Below are positions 1 to 5,890 of a stretch of 5,890 nt of DNA, piece after piece. Below the pieces are notes generated by a model. It ran no database searches. It was not told the origin of the DNA and worked only from the letters and a program-made list of their open reading frames with translations. The position numbers and the translations under genes are program-made. This DNA comes from Pseudomonas sp. Its GTDB lineage: Bacteria; Pseudomonadota; Gammaproteobacteria; Pseudomonadales; Pseudomonadaceae. The DNA lies in contig DQGF01000238.1 in the NCBI GenBank assembly GCA_003525045.1, positions 1-5,890 on the forward strand. The letters are read 5' to 3'. Position 1 is the first letter of the stretch, and each line of letters starts with the position of its first letter.

Positions 1-87
1 GGAGCGAGGCTTGCCCGCGAAAGTGGCGTATCAGGCGACCTCAATATCGACTGCCAGGTCGCTTTCGCGAGCGGGCTCACTCCCACA
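1..87. repeat. REPIN-like inverted pair of Pseudomonas REP sequences (left end cut by the window)
   Basis: The left arm, about 1-23, reads GGAGCGAGGCTTGCCCGCGA followed by AAG. The right arm, about 62-87, is its inverted partner: its reverse complement reads GGGAGTGAGCCCGCTCGCGA followed by AAG, differing from the left arm by a one-base gap and a few substitutions. Between them lies a second, perfect 7-base inverted repeat, GCGACCT (35-41) against AGGTCGC (56-62). The GGGAGCGAGC/GCTCGCGAAAG pattern is the familiar REP motif of fluorescent pseudomonads, dispersed in intergenic DNA and mobilised by RAYT transposases. Two REPs facing each other make a REPIN. No RAYT gene is present here. The element may also fold at the end of an upstream transcript, but that is inference. 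Confidence 0.8.
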
Positions 88-213
88 GGTTCTGTGCCAG
101 ATTTGGCATCTGGGAGATTGCCCGACGGTCGGTTTTCACACAGTCCGCAGCAGCATTGTCTACAGTTTCAAATGTCGGTAGCTACGCTGCCGGCACCGTG
201 ATCGTCCAGAAAA

Positions 214-233
214 ACCCGGCAAAAGTACCGGGT
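214..233 (+). other. Hairpin in the fdnG 5' leader
   Basis: ACCCGG (214-219) and CCGGGT (228-233) form a perfect 6-base-pair stem around an 8-base A-rich loop. The stem ends 12 bases before the fdnG Shine-Dalgarno sequence. There is no U-tract after it, so it is not an intrinsic terminator. It could influence ribosome access or mRNA stability, but nothing in the sequence proves a role. Confidence 0.35.
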
Positions 234-245
234 CTCCACCTGATC

Positions 246-250
246 AGGAG
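246..250 (+). promoter_or_regulatory. Ribosome binding site of fdnG
   Basis: AGGAG lies 6 bases before the ATG at 257. It supports this ATG as the start, which also places the twin-arginine motif at residues 4-10 as expected. Confidence 0.85.
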
Positions 251-256
251 TGCACG

Positions 257-3200
257 ATGGACCTCAACCGTCGTCAGTTCTTCAAGGTCGCTGGTATCGG
301 CCTTGCGGGCTCGAGCCTCGGCGCGCTGGGCATGGCCCCGGCGCCTGCCTTTGCCGAGCAGGTGCGCCACTTCAAGCTTGCCCACACCCATGAAACCCGC
401 AACACCTGTCCGTATTGCTCGGTCGGCTGCGGGTTGATCATGTACAGCCAGGGCGATGCCGCCAAGAACGTCGCGCAAAACATCATCCACATCGAAGGCG
501 ACGCCGACCACCCGGTCAATCGCGGCACCCTGTGCCCCAAAGGCGCCGGCCTGCTGGACTTCATCCACAGTCCCGGTCGCCTGCAATATCCAGAAGTGCG
601 CAAACCCGGCAGCGGCGAGTGGACGCGGATCTCCTGGGACGAAGCGCTGGATCGCGTGGCGGACCTGATGAAGGCCGACCGCGATGCCAACTTCATCGAG
701 AAAAACGATGAAGGCGAAACAGTGAACCGCTGGCTGACCACCGGTTTCCTCGCGGCCTCGGCGGCCTCCAACGAAGCGGGCTACATCACCCACAAGGTCA
801 TCCGCAGTCTCGGCATGCTGGGGTTCGATAACCAGGCGCGTGTCTGACACGGCCCGACGGTGGCAAGTCTTGCCCCGACGTTTGGCCGTGGTGCCATGAC
901 CAATACCTGGACCGATATCGCCAACGCGAATCTGATCCTGGTGATGGGCGGCAACGCAGCAGAAGCGCACCCGTGCGGCTTCAAATGGGTGACCGAAGCC
1001 AAGGCGCACAACGCCGCCAGGCTGATCGTGATCGACCCGCGATTCACCCGGACCGCTTCGGTGGCCGATTATTACGCGCCGATTCGTACCGGCACCGACA
1101 TCGCCTTCATGGGCGGACTGATCAACTATCTGCTGACCGAGGACAAGATCCAGCACGAGTACGTGCGCCACTACACCGACCTGTCGTTTCTGGTCGACGC
1201 CGGCTTCAGTTTCGAGGACGGGATTTTCAGCGGCTATGACGCGGCCAAACGTCGCTACACCGACAAGACCACCTGGAACTATCAATACGGTGAAGACGGG
1301 TTCGCCATGGTCGACCCGACCCTGCAAGACCCGCGCTGCGTCTACCAATTGCTCAAGCAGCACTACAGCCGTTACAGCCTGGAACTGGTGAGCCAGATCT
1401 GCGGTATGCCAACGGAGTCGATCAAAAAGATCTGGGAAGAAATCGCCACCTGCTCGGCACCGGGCAAGACCATGACGATTCTCTATGCCCTGGGCTGGAC
1501 CCAGCACTCGATCGGATCGCAGATCATCCGCAGCGCGGCGATGGTGCAACTGCTGTTGGGTAACGTCGGCATGCCCGGCGGCGGGGTGAATGCCCTGCGC
1601 GGTCACTCCAACATCCAGGGCCTGACCGACCTTGGGTTACTGTCGAACACCTTGACCGGTTACCTGACCCTGCCCGGCGACAGCGAGCAGGATTACGACA
1701 CCTACATCAGCAAACGGGCGTTGAAACCACTGCGCCCGGGGCAGATGTCCTACTGGCAGAACTACGGCAAGTTTCACGTCAGCCTGATGAAGTCCTGGTA
1801 CGGCGCCAATGCCACGGCAGACAACCATTGGGGCTACGAGTACCTGCCGAAGATCGACATCCCCAGCTATGACATCCTGAAAATGTTCGACCTGATGGGC
1901 CAGGGCAAGGTCAATGGCTACATGTGCCAGGGCTTCAATCCGATCGCCGCGCTGCCAGACAAGAACCGGGTGACGGCGGCACTGGCCAAACTGAAGTGGC
2001 TGGTGATCATGGACCCGCTGGCCACCGAGACTTCGGAGTTCTGGAAAAACGTCGGGCCCTACAACGATGTGAAGAGCGCCGACATCCAGACCGAAGTGAT
2101 ACGCCTGCCCACCACCTGCTTCGCCGAGGAAGACGGCTCGCTGGTCAACAGCAGTCGCTGGCTGCAATGGCACTGGAAAGGTGCCGACGGTCCCGGTGAA
2201 AGCCGCACCGACGTACAGATCATGAGCGAGTTGTTCCTGCGCTTGCGCCAGCGTTATCAGGCCAATGGCGGCGCCTATGCCGAGCCTATGATGAAACTGT
2301 CGTGGCCCTACAAGGTGCCTGAAGAACCGTCGCCCGAAGAACTGGCCAAGGAAATCAACGGCAGCGCCACCGCCGACTTTACCGATGCCACGGGTGCGAC
2401 GATCAAGAGCGGTGCGCAACTGGCCGGGTTCGGTCAGCTCAAGGACGATGGCAGCACCGCGTCCGGTTGCTGGATTTTCTGCGGCAGCTGGACCGAAGCG
2501 GGCAATCAAATGGCGCGACGCGACAACAGCGACCCGTACGGCATGAAGCAACACCAGGGCTGGGCCTGGGCCTGGCCGGCGAACCGGCGGATTCTCTACA
2601 ACCGCGCTTCGTGCGATCCGCAAGGCAAACCCTGGGCCGAGAACAAGCGTCTGGTGTGGTGGAACGGCAAGGTCTGGGCGGGCACCGACATCCCGGACTA
2701 CAAGGCCGATTCGCCGCCGGAAGCCGGGATGAATCCGTTCATCATGGCGCCCGAAGGCGTAGGGCGGTTTTTCACCCGGGACAATATGGCCGAAGGGCCA
2801 TTCCCCGAGCATTACGAACCCTTCGAAACGCCGATCGGCATCAACCCGCTGCACCCGAACAACAAGAACGCGACGAGCAATCCGGCGGCGCGGATCTTCG
2901 ATTCGGTGTGGGACACCCTGGGCGTGGCCAAGGACTATCCGTACGCCGCCACCAGCTACCGGCTGACCGAGCATTTCCACTTCTGGAGCAAGCATTGCAA
3001 GCTCAACGCCATCTCCCAGCCCGAGCAGTTCGTGGAGATCGGCGAGGTGCTGGCCAAGGAGAAGGGCATCGTCGCCGGTGACAAGGTGCGTGTCAGCTCC
3101 AAGCGCGGCTTCATCGAAGCGGTGGCCGTGGTGACCAAGCGCATCAGGCCGTTGCAGGTCAACGGTCAGGTGGTGCACCACATCGGTATTCCGTTGCACT

Positions 3201-3322
3201 GGGGCTTCACCGGCCTGACGCGCCACGGCTACCTGACCAACACCCTGGTGCCGTTCCTCGGCGATGGCAATTCCCAGACCCCGGAATCCAAGTCATTCCT
3301 GGTCAACGTGGAGAAAGTCTAA
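257..3322 (+). CDS. fdnG: Selenocysteine-containing formate dehydrogenase, catalytic alpha subunit (FDH-N/FDH-O type), read through an in-frame TGA
   Basis: This subunit oxidises formate to CO2 on the periplasmic side of the inner membrane and passes electrons to FdnH. With TGA 845-847 read as selenocysteine the product is 1021 residues, close to the roughly 1015 of E. coli FdnG. Residues 4-10 (NRRQFFK) are a Tat motif, followed by a hydrophobic stretch and a likely cleavage site after AFA (33). Cys51, Cys54, Cys58 and Cys93 fit the N-terminal 4Fe-4S cluster, and Lys95 (CPKG) fits the conserved electron-relay lysine. Selenocysteine 197 is followed by His198 in a V-Sec-H-G-P-T-V-A-S-L context, as in E. 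coli (Sec196, His197). The molybdopterin domain fills the middle. The C-terminal dinucleotide-binding domain (about 900-1015) contains EHFHFWSKH and the GIPLHWGF segment near the end. The stop codon directly abuts the fdnH start. FDH-N and FDH-O cannot be told apart from the sequence alone; the paralogue name fdoG is the main alternative. Confidence 0.96.
845..847 (+). other. In-frame TGA recoded as selenocysteine (residue 197)
   Basis: The TGA lies in frame with the start at 257, and the protein continues in the same frame with the conserved HGPTVASLAPTFGRGAMTN segment of formate dehydrogenases. The residue aligns with the catalytic selenocysteine of E. coli FdnG, a ligand of the Mo (or W) atom. 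The 820-codon open frame after it could only start at GTG 860, which lacks a Shine-Dalgarno and would omit the active site. Decoding needs SelB and tRNA-Sec, encoded outside this window. Confidence 0.96.
845..890 (+). promoter_or_regulatory. Bacterial SECIS element directing selenocysteine insertion in fdnG
   Basis: A hairpin begins directly after the TGA. The lower stem CACGGCC (848-854) pairs perfectly with GGCCGTG (884-890). The middle part pairs C855-G880, G856-C879 and C858-G877, with an A-A mismatch and three unpaired T (881-883). The upper stem pairs G859-C876 and G860-C875, leaves T861 bulged, then pairs GGCAA (862-866) with TTGCC (870-874) around a GTC loop (867-869). Counting the U of UGA as 1, this gives bulged U17 and loop G23-U24. 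These are the positions known to matter for SelB binding in E. coli fdhF. The fold was made by hand and no energy was computed. Confidence 0.93.
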
Positions 3323-4258
3323 ATGGCCAGCCAAGACATCATCGCCCGTTCGGCCACCACGACGGTTTCGCCTTCGGTGCGCAATCAGGACGAAGTGGCG
3401 AAGTTGATCGACACCACCAAGTGCATCGGCTGCAAGGCCTGCCAGGTCGCCTGTTCGGAATGGAACGAGCTGCGTGACGACGTCGGTCACAACCTCGGCA
3501 CCTACGACAACCCCCAGGACCTCAGCGCAGACACCTGGACCCTGATGCGCTTTACCGAGCATGAAACCGCTGCCGGCAACCTTGAATGGCTGATCCGCAA
3601 GGACGGTTGCATGCACTGTGCCGAGCCGGGATGCCTGGCGGCGTGCCCGAGTCCGGGGGCGATCATCAAGCACGCCAACGGCATCGTCGATTTCGACCAG
3701 GACCATTGCATCGGCTGCGGCTATTGCATCACCGGTTGCCCGTTCAATATTCCGCGCATCTCGCAGAAGGATCACAAGGCCTATAAATGCACCTTGTGCT
3801 CGGATCGGGTGGCAGTGGGGCTGGAACCGGCCTGCGTGAAAACCTGTCCGACCGGGGCGATTGTGTTCGGTACCAAGGACGACATGAAAGAGCATGCCGC
3901 CGAGCGCATTGTCGACCTCAAGAGCCGTGGCTTCGCCAACGCCGGTCTGTACGACCCGGCAGGAGTCGGCGGCACTCATGTCATGTATGTGTTGCATCAC
4001 GCGGACACGCCGGTGCTCTACGCCGGTTTGCCGGACCACCCGGCGATCAGTCCTTTGGTCGACCTCTGGAAAGGCGTGAGCAAACCCCTGGGACTACTGG
4101 CCATGGGGCTGGCGGTGCTGGCCGGGTTCTTCCACTACGTGCGTGTCGGACCGCAACTGGTCGAGGAGGATGAACTCCCGACGACGGTCGATCCTGCGGT
4201 GCATGAGGTCGATCCGTCGGTGCATACCTTTGATCCGCGCGGGGAGGGCAGACCATGA
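3323..4258 (+). CDS. fdnH: Formate dehydrogenase iron-sulfur beta subunit, membrane-anchored
   Basis: This subunit carries electrons from FdnG to the cytochrome b subunit through four 4Fe-4S clusters. Sixteen cysteines in four groups are visible: 34/37/40/44, 96/99/104/108, 129/132/135/139 and 156/159/171/175, including [11 protein letters not shown] and [12 protein letters not shown] single hydrophobic helix at about 255-273 ([19 protein letters not shown]) fits the C-terminal membrane anchor of the family. The 311-residue length is slightly above the roughly 294 of E. coli FdnH. The extra length is partly a C-terminal tail with a seven-residue repeat ([21 protein letters not shown]). There is no Tat signal, as expected for a subunit exported together with FdnG. 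The start ATG follows the fdnG stop with no gap, and a GGAGA Shine-Dalgarno (3310-3314) lies inside the end of fdnG. The gene overlaps fdnI by four bases. Confidence 0.95.
   Translation: MASQDIIARSATTTVSPSVRNQDEVAKLIDTTKCIGCKACQVACSEWNELRDDVGHNLGTYDNPQDLSADTWTLMRFTEHETAAGNLEWLIRKDGCMHCAEPGCLAACPSPGAIIKHANGIVDFDQDHCIGCGYCITGCPFNIPRISQKDHKAYKCTLCSDRVAVGLEPACVKTCPTGAIVFGTKDDMKEHAAERIVDLKSRGFANAGLYDPAGVGGTHVMYVLHHADTPVLYAGLPDHPAISPLVDLWKGVSKPLGLLAMGLAVLAGFFHYVRVGPQLVEEDELPTTVDPAVHEVDPSVHTFDPRGEGRP
4187..4249 (+). repeat. Three-unit 21-base tandem repeat at the 3' end of fdnH
   Basis: Units 4187-4207, 4208-4228 and 4229-4249 encode [14 protein letters not shown] and FDPRGEG. The first two share GTCGATCC at the start and GGTGCAT near the end. 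The third keeps only the GATCC core. The repeat stays in frame and lies in the tail after the membrane helix. Confidence 0.6.
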
Positions 4259-4908
4259 TCCGCAGACAGATCCTGCGCTACACCTCGAACCAGCGCACCA
4301 ACCACTGGTTGGTGGCGATCTTCTTCTTCATGGCCGCGCTGTCGGGGCTGGCGTTGTTTCATCCGGCGCTGTTCTGGCTCAGCCACTTGTTTGGCGGTGG
4401 GCCGTGGACGCGCATTCTGCATCCATTCATGGGCGTGGTGATGTTCGTCCTGTTTCTGGGATTGGTGATTCAATTCTTTCGGGCGAACTTCTTTATCAGC
4501 AACGACCGCCTGTGGCTGCGGCGCGTCGGGCGGGTGATCCGCAATGAGGAGGAGGGCGTGCCGGCGATCGGCAAATACAATCCGGGGCAGAAGCTCCTGT
4601 TCTGGACATTGCTCCTGTGCATGCTGGTGCTGCTGTTCAGCGGGCTGGTGATCTGGCGCACGTATTTCAGCGTTTACTTCGGCATCACGGCGATTCGCTG
4701 GGCGATGCTCCTGCACGCGTTGGCCGGTTTCGTTCTGGTGCTGAGCATCATCGTGCATATTTACGCCGGCATCTGGATCAAGGGCTCGGTCAGCGCCATG
4801 TTGCATGGCTGGGTCAGTCGCGCCTGGGCGAAAAAGCATCACGAACTCTGGTACCGGGAAGTGACCCGGGACGAGCACCCCGAACGGCCGATCAGCAAAA
4901 AAGGATAA
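4255..4908 (+). CDS. fdnI: Formate dehydrogenase cytochrome b556 gamma subunit
   Basis: This integral membrane subunit takes electrons from FdnH through two b-type hemes and reduces quinone. Its 217 residues match the length of E. coli FdnI. Four hydrophobic helices are visible at about 17-36, 53-75, 113-134 and 149-173. His17, His56, His154 and His168 sit one residue before the four conserved histidines of E. coli FdnI (18, 57, 155, 169), so heme binding should be intact. The N-terminus [11 protein letters not shown] and the segment [11 protein letters not shown] are typical of the family. The start ATG overlaps the fdnH stop (ATGA, 4255-4258) behind a GGGGAGGG ribosome binding site at 4241-4248, which suggests translational coupling. 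The C-terminal tail is charged and probably cytoplasmic. Confidence 0.95.
   Translation: MIRRQILRYTSNQRTNHWLVAIFFFMAALSGLALFHPALFWLSHLFGGGPWTRILHPFMGVVMFVLFLGLVIQFFRANFFISNDRLWLRRVGRVIRNEEEGVPAIGKYNPGQKLLFWTLLLCMLVLLFSGLVIWRTYFSVYFGITAIRWAMLLHALAGFVLVLSIIVHIYAGIWIKGSVSAMLHGWVSRAWAKKHHELWYREVTRDEHPERPISKKG
4901..4905 (+). promoter_or_regulatory. Ribosome binding site that decides the fdhE TTG start
   Basis: AAGGA overlaps the end of fdnI and lies 7 bases before TTG 4913. An ATG at 4908-4910, inside the fdnI stop region, is only 2 bases from this site and is in a different frame that gives an unrelated peptide ending at 5096. The site therefore favours the TTG. Confidence 0.7.
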
Positions 4909-4912
4909 TGAC

Positions 4913-5839
4913 TTGGCGACGATCCTTGAGCCTGGAGACATCGAAGCGGCGGCGAGCTCACCGCCGTTTCTGCACCTGCCACCGAACAATCTGTTCACGT
5001 TGCGGGCGCAGCGCCTGGAACGGTTCGCCGAAGGGCATCCATTGGCCGATTACCTGCGGCTGGTGGCCGGCCTGTGCCATGTTCAGCAACAGCTGATGGA
5101 CGATCCGCCCGCGACTGCACTGCCGGACCCCGAACGCCTGCGGGTTTGCCAACAACATGGCCTGCCACCGTTCGCCGCCGACAGTCTGGTGCGCGAGGGC
5201 GGTTGGTTGCCGTACCTCGAAGCGCTGTTGCAGCGCTATCCGACACCTGCACAACCTGCGGTCGAAAAAGCCCTGGCGTCCCTGCGTAATGCCAACACCG
5301 GGCAACTCAAGGCCTGGGCGATTGCCTTGGTCAGCGGCCAGTTCACCCTGTTGCCGGCCGCGCTGGTGCCGTTCCTCGGTGCCGCGTTGCAGGCCGCCTG
5401 GAGCCATTGGTTGTTGAGCACACCGAACCTGCAATTGAAACCCGGCGACAGCCTCAGCCAATGCCCGGCCTGTGGTTCGCCGGCCATGGCCGGGGTGATT
5501 CGCCACCGTGGCAAATACAACGGCTTGCGCTATCTGGTGTGCTCGCTGTGTGCCTGCGAATGGCACGTGGTGCGGGTCAAATGCGTGTATTGCGAGCAAA
5601 GCAAAGGCCTTCAATACGTCAGCCTCGACGATGACCGCCACGCCGCCGACCAGGCGCCGTTGCGCGCGGAAATCTGTCCGGGTTGCCACAGCTACCTGAA
5701 ACTGCTGTACCTGGAAAACGACGCCGAGGCCGAAGCGCTCTCGACTGACCTGAGCAGCCTGATGCTGGACATGCGCCTGGAACAGGAAGGCTACCAGCGC
5801 CTGGCACCGAATCTGCTGTTGGCACCCGGAGGCGACTGA
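4913..5839 (+). CDS. fdhE: Formate dehydrogenase accessory protein FdhE
   Basis: FdhE is a cytoplasmic, iron-binding maturation factor. In E. coli it binds the Tat-targeted catalytic subunits of respiratory formate dehydrogenases and is needed for their activity. The 308-residue product is about the length of the E. coli protein. Its C-terminal half has four CxxC pairs: 184/187 (CPACG), 210/213 (CSLC, with an extra Cys215), 224/227 (CVYC) and 255/258 (CPGC), fitting rubredoxin-like metal sites. The N-terminal half is helical and lacks cysteines apart from a few isolated ones. The start is TTG, chosen because of the AAGGA site 7 bases upstream and because MATILEPGDIEAAA looks like the usual N-terminus of Pseudomonas FdhE. 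The next in-frame ATG is about 60 residues in, which would remove conserved sequence. It lies 4 bases after fdnI, which implies co-transcription with its clients. Confidence 0.94.
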   Translation: MATILEPGDIEAAASSPPFLHLPPNNLFTLRAQRLERFAEGHPLADYLRLVAGLCHVQQQLMDDPPATALPDPERLRVCQQHGLPPFAADSLVREGGWLPYLEALLQRYPTPAQPAVEKALASLRNANTGQLKAWAIALVSGQFTLLPAALVPFLGAALQAAWSHWLLSTPNLQLKPGDSLSQCPACGSPAMAGVIRHRGKYNGLRYLVCSLCACEWHVVRVKCVYCEQSKGLQYVSLDDDRHAADQAPLRAEICPGCHSYLKLLYLENDAEAEALSTDLSSLMLDMRLEQEGYQRLAPNLLLAPGGD

Positions 5840-5890
5840 ACCTGTCCCCCGGAAAACGCGAAGGCGCACTGGCATCTGGCATGGATGGCG
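5840..5890 (+). other. Short tail after fdhE with no assignable gene
   Basis: These 51 bases show no terminator hairpin and no clear gene start. Two ATG codons (5881 and 5885) lie at the very edge, but neither has a well-placed Shine-Dalgarno. In P. aeruginosa the next genes in this order are selA and selB, so a selA start just beyond the window is plausible, but nothing here shows it. Confidence 0.4.

Larger units (their letters stand above)
88..256 (+). other. Intergenic leader upstream of fdnG
   Basis: I find no gene in this stretch; the open frames crossing it are not protein-like. It holds a hairpin CCAGAT-TTGGC-ATCTGG (97-113), which can alternatively pair as TGCCA-GATT-TGGCA (95-108). 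A short stem CCGA-CGG-TCGG (122-132) is followed by TTTT and resembles a very weak terminator. A third hairpin lies nearer the gene and is listed separately. The operon promoter presumably lies here, but I could not identify convincing -35/-10 boxes, a correctly spaced sigma-54 site, or an Anr/FNR box (TTGAT-N4-ATCAA). Confidence 0.5.

Noticed and set aside
104..121. Possible sigma-54 promoter (TGGCAT ... TTGC)
   Set aside because: The distance between the two elements is three bases longer than the strict spacing this factor needs.
120..129. GCCCGACGGT is identical to 852-861 in the SECIS, suggesting a second SECIS-like element in the leader
   Set aside because: The sequence after it cannot form the bulged-U stem or the GU loop, so the ten-base match is probably chance.
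122..136. Intrinsic terminator (CCGA-CGG-TCGG then TTTT)
   Set aside because: The stem is only 4 to 5 pairs and the T-run is four bases, which is too weak to call.
182..1606. Long minus-strand open frame (474 codons) opposite fdnG
   Set aside because: It is a by-product of G/C-rich third positions in fdnG. It runs opposite conserved coding sequence and its translation has no recognisable domain.
1637..3226. Long minus-strand open frame (529 codons) opposite the second part of fdnG
   Set aside because: Same cause: it mirrors the fdnG codon pattern, and its translation resembles no family I know.
860..3322. Separate gene starting at GTG 860
   Set aside because: There is no Shine-Dalgarno, the start lies inside the SECIS hairpin, and the protein would lack the Tat signal, the 4Fe-4S cluster and the active-site residue. 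It is the second part of fdnG.
4908..5096. Small open frame starting at ATG 4908
   Set aside because: It is too close to the ribosome binding site, is out of frame with fdhE, and gives an arginine-rich peptide typical of a shifted frame.
4958..5875. Minus-strand open frame (305 codons) opposite fdhE
   Set aside because: It lies fully opposite fdhE, whose CxxC motifs show that the plus strand is the real coding strand.

Overview
This GC-rich window reads as a piece of a Pseudomonas chromosome, most likely the P. fluorescens group. Three things point there: an inverted pair of GGGAGCGAGC..GCTCGCGAAAG-type REP sequences at the left edge, strong G/C preference at third codon positions, and the gene order fdnG-fdnH-fdnI-fdhE. 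The assignment comes from recognition, not from a search.

Layout: positions 1-256 are non-coding and hold a REPIN-like inverted repeat (1-87), two small hairpins and the ribosome binding site of the first gene. Positions 257-3322 are one gene for a selenocysteine-containing formate dehydrogenase catalytic subunit. An in-frame TGA at 845-847 is followed by a bacterial SECIS hairpin, so an annotation pipeline that reads TGA as stop would split it into a 196-residue piece and an 820-residue piece. Positions 3323-4258 encode the four-cluster iron-sulfur beta subunit, 4255-4908 the cytochrome b gamma subunit, and 4913-5839 FdhE, the Tat-linked accessory factor. The last 51 bases contain no gene I can assign.

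The genes are packed as one operon: no gap between fdnG and fdnH, a 4-base overlap between fdnH and fdnI, and 4 bases between fdnI and fdhE. The products form a periplasm-facing, membrane-bound respiratory formate dehydrogenase of the FDH-N/FDH-O type. Formate is oxidised at a Mo(or W)-bis-MGD/selenocysteine centre in FdnG. Electrons pass through the FdnH clusters to the two b hemes of FdnI and on to quinone. FdhE is a cytoplasmic maturation factor. The system depends on selenocysteine machinery (selA, selB, selC, selD), none of which is visible here.

This is a known system rather than a new one. The points most worth attention are the TGA recoding, the close match of its SECIS to the E. coli fdhF element, and a short tandem peptide repeat at the FdnH C-terminus.
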